Assembly (NCBI RefSeq): GCF_000972845.2
Contig: NC_040018.1
Span: 4,427,022 to 4,491,021, forward strand
DNA: 64,000 nt
Direction: 5' to 3'
Source of the DNA: Larimichthys crocea
Lineage: Eukaryota; Chordata; Actinopteri; Sciaenidae
Shown here piece by piece: positions 61,844-64,000 of this stretch. The position numbers and the translations under genes were made by a program. Every line of letters starts with the position of its first letter. Positions within the stretch are counted from its first letter, which is position 1. Under the pieces are notes generated by a model. That model saw nothing but the letters and a program-made list of their open reading frames with translations, was not told where the DNA came from and searched no databases.

Positions 61844-63817
61844 GATGCTGCTTAACTACATAATGAATGTGAACAAGCATTTTGTTCACAGCCACTCACT
61901 TCTTGCTGTTGCCACATGCCAAGTGTTAAATATTAAGTGTTAAACACACCTAATTCAGGCAATTCTGATATTCTTCTTTGCAAGTAAAGCTTACTGCTGT
62001 CAGACGAATAACTAATAATGTATTATAATCAATTAATAATGATGAAAACAATGAAAGTGTCTAAAAATGATGTAATTACTGTGTTTATTTGTAACACTGC
62101 TAGAGCAAAAACTGCCATCTAGCGGTGTTGTCACTGATTGTGCCGACTCACCCCTCACCTCACCTTCTCCTTCATAGCATGAGGGAGAAACTAGGCTCTA
62201 AGGCTCTATCTAGAGCAAGTTTTTATTTTGTCTGGGCTGTGGTATAAACACTGTTTCTACGTGGCAGGCTCTCTGGAAGAGGAGCCATGGTATCTGTAGA
62301 TATGATACAAAAACACAGCAATTCTTATTTTCAAGTGATTTTACATCAAGGAAAACATAGTTATTCATGTTATATTCCATTTCTGCCACATTCTGTAAAC
62401 AGAAACCTTGTAAATCTGACGCACTGGACCTTTAAATGTCATGCAGGAAAGTACACAGTTACACACTTTCCAACAAGGAAGGAAAATATGAAAACAACAA
62501 ATTACAGTAAATGTGTTACCGGTTTGATAAAAAGTCATTATAAAAATCAATGATACTGACTAATCACATGTCTATAAAGTATGAATATTGAGAATTTAAA
62601 CAGTTTTGGGGGGACTTTGTACTGAGATATGCAGAAAAAACTTTTAATGTTGATGATAAAAGTGTGTATTCAATGTTAAATATGGGTTTCACAATGGCAC
62701 AGAGTTGCAGTGTGGAAAATGTCACCCATGATGAGCTTCGTCTGGCCAGCTGGATTGTTATTCATGTACAATCAGGTAACACTCGCTGCTTGGCAAGCAG
62801 ACAAATTGCTGCTCTCAGTCACCGCTTTGTAAATGCAGTAATTCATGCAGTGTTTTGTGCGACAGGTATGTTGTGATTTATGGCCTCCTTTAAAAATCAT
62901 CTCTTTGACCATTACATCAACCACAGGGTAATCAATTAGAACGTAATCATTAGTTGCAGACCAGTGCAGTTCAATCAGCACAGGCCTTTGTTGTCTGTAG
63001 TTTGTATTCATCATGTGTATATTTTTTTATCTTGTCACCGAGTTCATGCATGCATACAGATGGTAAATACATTTGGGAAGAGATGAGCGCCTTCTAGTTG
63101 TCATGTAGATCACAAATTGAACCCAAAGTTCTACATAAATAGCTAGACCTCAAAAATACACTCTATACACATTGTATTAGGTGGACCGGGCTGCAATAAA
63201 TCTTCATTTCAAGAAGGCTATGATGTTCAGTTTTTGTTTATTCAACTGCATGATCATTTTCAAAGTAGAGTTTGTGCTGCTGTTGAAATCAAATGCATTG
63301 GGGGTAGGCTTTGTAAGCAAACCCAACCCAAGATGAAGAAGTAGTAATTATTAGGCCAGGATCCGGCGTTTCATTTCAGGTAGTGCGTTTAGGCTGTGGT
63401 GGTGCGAGCAGAGCAGTTGTGCCGGATGCAGCTTTTGGAAAAACACAGCCTGACATCACCAACCGCAGCCGCCAATCAGACGCTCAGACCAGTCAAACCC
63501 TCCACAGTCAGTCTGAAATGTCTCAGAAAACTGAGACTATCCAGGTGGATTCTTAGACTAAACTATGATACTCTACCTGTTGTGCTCTGGCTGTGTTTAT
63601 TTTCATGTATCCAGCTTCTAAATCTGTGTCTAGCTCGCAATTCATGCTGCAATATGGTGACACAAAGTCTCTGTATGTGTAAAATATAAAACCATGACTC
63701 ACCGTTGAGGAAAAGCTCTTCTCGCATTGCTTGTCTGGCAGCAGTAGAGAAACAGCGTTTCTTCAGCCATTCTGCGTCGAACACGCTGGTGTGCTGGTCG
63801 GGCCACACAATGGACAC
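46323..63817 (-). CDS. BBOX1: BBOX1: gamma-butyrobetaine dioxygenase, partial gene span (N-terminus outside window)
   Basis: Span of six minus-strand exons, listed separately, totalling 945 nt (314 codons plus stop). The frame is unbroken and aligns with vertebrate BBOX1 from about residue 75 to the end of its 387. The enzyme is a cytosolic Fe(II)/2-oxoglutarate dioxygenase that hydroxylates gamma-butyrobetaine to L-carnitine, the last step of carnitine synthesis. Seen here: the iron ligands in LHTDYPALHF (His and Asp of HxD) and FDNWRLLHGRRSY (distal His), the 2-oxoglutarate-binding Arg in LRHLEGAY, and the conserved NNATRD. The His of WPDQHTS corresponds to a zinc ligand; the cysteine ligands belong to the missing first coding exon beyond 64000. 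The sister enzyme TMLHE is less likely, because the C-terminus NNATRD...EGAYLDWDEVMSRLRILR is BBOX1-like. Confidence 0.93.
46484..48033 (-). other. BBOX1: BBOX1 intron
   Basis: A 1.55 kb intron. The 46850-47830 part looks like decayed repeat sequence by its uneven composition, but I could not place it in a family. No exon is seen. Confidence 0.6.
48034..48200 (-). CDS. BBOX1: BBOX1 exon (NNATRD region)
   Basis: It encodes LDGEGRVVRINYNNATRDSV through FYRALKAYVDIMNRAENV and YRMEP. The junction codon with the upstream exon is GAC, so the family's usual Glu in IIELD reads Asp here. Acceptor CATCTCAG; donor GTCAGT. Confidence 0.95.
48640..48680 (+). repeat. 19-bp tandem duplication
   Basis: ATTCATACGACCAGAAAAT occurs twice in direct succession, followed by a partial third ATTCAAACGA. 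Confidence 0.9.
48961..49046 (+). repeat. 44-bp tandem duplication
   Basis: CAGAGAGGACTTGGACATGT with the following 24 bases repeats at 49005. The copies look identical over the aligned part, suggesting a recent event. Confidence 0.93.
49360..49556 (-). CDS. BBOX1: BBOX1 exon (VQFLHCINQAV...)
   Basis: It encodes VQFLHCINQAVEGGESEVVD through SLHVDFTDTGMDYCDF and SKKCII. Matches VDFTDIGVDYCDF of mammalian BBOX1. GC-rich relative to its flanks. Phase 0 in; donor GTAAGT. Confidence 0.95.
49739..49844 (-). CDS. BBOX1: BBOX1 exon (iron-binding HxD)
   Basis: It encodes HTWQVQDKYMANNVAYTSGR and LSLHTDYPALHFAPG. The His and Asp of HTD are the first two iron ligands of the dioxygenase facial triad. 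Acceptor GTCCTCAG; donor GTGAGT. Confidence 0.96.
49845..50682 (-). other. BBOX1: BBOX1 intron
   Basis: Non-coding; no recognisable element. Confidence 0.75.
50683..50881 (-). CDS. BBOX1: BBOX1 exon (YYWDSKL... to FYG)
   Basis: It encodes RYYWDSKLRIPTADYQEVLH through LRRVGIVYLKGAP and RIGYLRLTFYG. Acceptor CTCTTCCAG; donor GTAAGA. Confidence 0.95.
51756..51778 (+). repeat. Poly-A tract (23 bases)
   Basis: Uninterrupted A run. No SINE or LINE body was recognised on its left, so it may be a simple homopolymer. Confidence 0.9.
54874..54894 (+). repeat. AAT microsatellite
   Basis: About seven ATA/AAT units. Confidence 0.9.
57209..57424. repeat. Long inverted repeat (25-bp arms, 23 matches)
   Basis: CTATAAACAAATATCTGCAT and the next five bases (57209-57233) pair with the reverse complement at 57400-57424 (TTCATATGCAGAAATCTGTT and five more). 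Weaker symmetry continues outward (ACACAA... ...TTGTGT). Suggests a palindromic MITE about 0.3-0.5 kb long. Confidence 0.6.
61261..61283 (+). repeat. GT microsatellite
   Basis: GT run of about 23 bases; a CA run lies close by at 61438-61455. Confidence 0.9.
61815..61843 (+). repeat. CA microsatellite
   Basis: Pure CA run of about 29 bases. Confidence 0.95.
62690..63010. promoter_or_regulatory. Candidate conserved non-coding element
   Basis: The block has repeated ATTA/TAAT cores (ATCAATTAGAACGTAATC, TAATCATTAG, GATTTATGGCC), ATTCATGTACA and TTTGTAAATGCAGTAATTC. This unique, homeodomain-site-rich texture is typical of vertebrate enhancers in large introns. There is no coding evidence; function is inference. 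Confidence 0.25.
63372..63672 (+). mobile_element. MITE-like repeat, copy B
   Basis: Shares GGCTGTGGTGGTGCGAGC, GTCTGAAATGTCTCAGAAAA with CTGAGAC, and GCAATATGGTGACACAAAG with copy A at 6175-6655, in the same order and orientation. Diverged; no coding capacity. Confidence 0.5.
63703..63817 (-). CDS. BBOX1: BBOX1 exon (second coding exon, first in window)
   Basis: It encodes VSIVWPDQHTSVFDAEWLKK and RCFSTAARQAMREELFLN. Matches the ITWPDEHYS...WLKKRCFSKQAR segment of BBOX1. Acceptor CTCTCCACAG, so at least one coding exon (about 73 residues) lies beyond the window. Phase 0 in; donor GTGAGT. Confidence 0.94.
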
Positions 63818-64000
63818 CTGTGGAGAGCAAAAAAAGCTCTTTGCCCAATCCTAACCGACCCAAATATTTGAGATCTTTTTGTTGTGATAAACCATCGAGC
63901 CATTGTGCACTGACTCTCTATCGAGTAACAACAACCTTTTTATTGACTAGCAAAGATGTGGTTAAACATACTGAGTGATTCTAAATCATAGGTGATCCAG
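63818..64000 (-). other. BBOX1: Start of the next upstream BBOX1 intron
   Basis: Non-coding to the window edge. Confidence 0.7.

Larger units (their letters stand above)
50882..63702 (-). other. BBOX1: BBOX1 12.8 kb intron
   Basis: No exon on either strand is supported. Contents: a 23-base poly-A tract (51756-51778), an AAT repeat (about 54874-54894), a poly-A/T run (about 55090-55105), an inverted repeat (57209-57424), CA/GT runs (61261-61283, 61438-61455, 61815-61843), a homeodomain-site-rich block (about 62690-63010) and a repeat copy (63372-63672). Remaining stretches are AT-rich and unrecognised. Confidence 0.75.

Overview
The window is vertebrate nuclear DNA, almost certainly from a ray-finned (teleost) fish, probably a percomorph. 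It has intron-rich genes with GT-AG splice sites. Both recognisable proteins are close to their human homologues, and the introns carry teleost-type repeats (a V-SINE-like element, hAT-type MITE remnants, a degenerate LINE fragment, CA/GT microsatellites).

Plus strand, about 3.3-43.7 kb (possibly to 45.0 kb): a complete MADD gene (MAP-kinase activating death domain protein; DENN/MADD, Rab3 GEP, IG20). I could place 37 coding segments from the start codon at 3502 to the stop at 42893-42895. All splice phases close and the sum is in frame: 1,685 codons with every cassette, 1,656 without the three smallest or optional ones (18, 60 and 9 nt). The order is the tripartite DENN module (uDENN, cDENN, dDENN), a long Ser/Thr- and acid-rich linker with the alternative cassettes, a death domain, and a C-terminal PH-like region. 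A probable 5' leader exon segment (3336-3501) holds three short upstream ORFs.

Minus strand, 63.8 kb down to 46.3 kb: the gamma-butyrobetaine dioxygenase gene BBOX1, which makes carnitine. Six exons covering the last 314 residues are present. The N-terminal exon, with most of the zinc-binding cysteines, lies beyond the right edge. A 12.8 kb intron (50882-63702) fills most of the right part. MADD and BBOX1 converge tail to tail, with candidate poly(A) signals for both in 43.7-45.7 kb. I see no functional link between them.

The most interesting material is in the splicing layout of MADD. It includes a 9-nt microexon candidate (38133-38141) behind a UGC/pyrimidine tract, an 18-nt microexon candidate (19429-19446) followed 29 nt later by a perfect 10-bp intronic hairpin, a GC-AG intron, and several phase-1/phase-1 cassettes. 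An unexplained 63-codon antisense reading frame with a terminal stop (37525-37718) lies inside a MADD intron. I found no RNA gene, CRISPR array or prokaryotic feature. All gene calls rest on reading the sequence and remembered family knowledge; no search was run.
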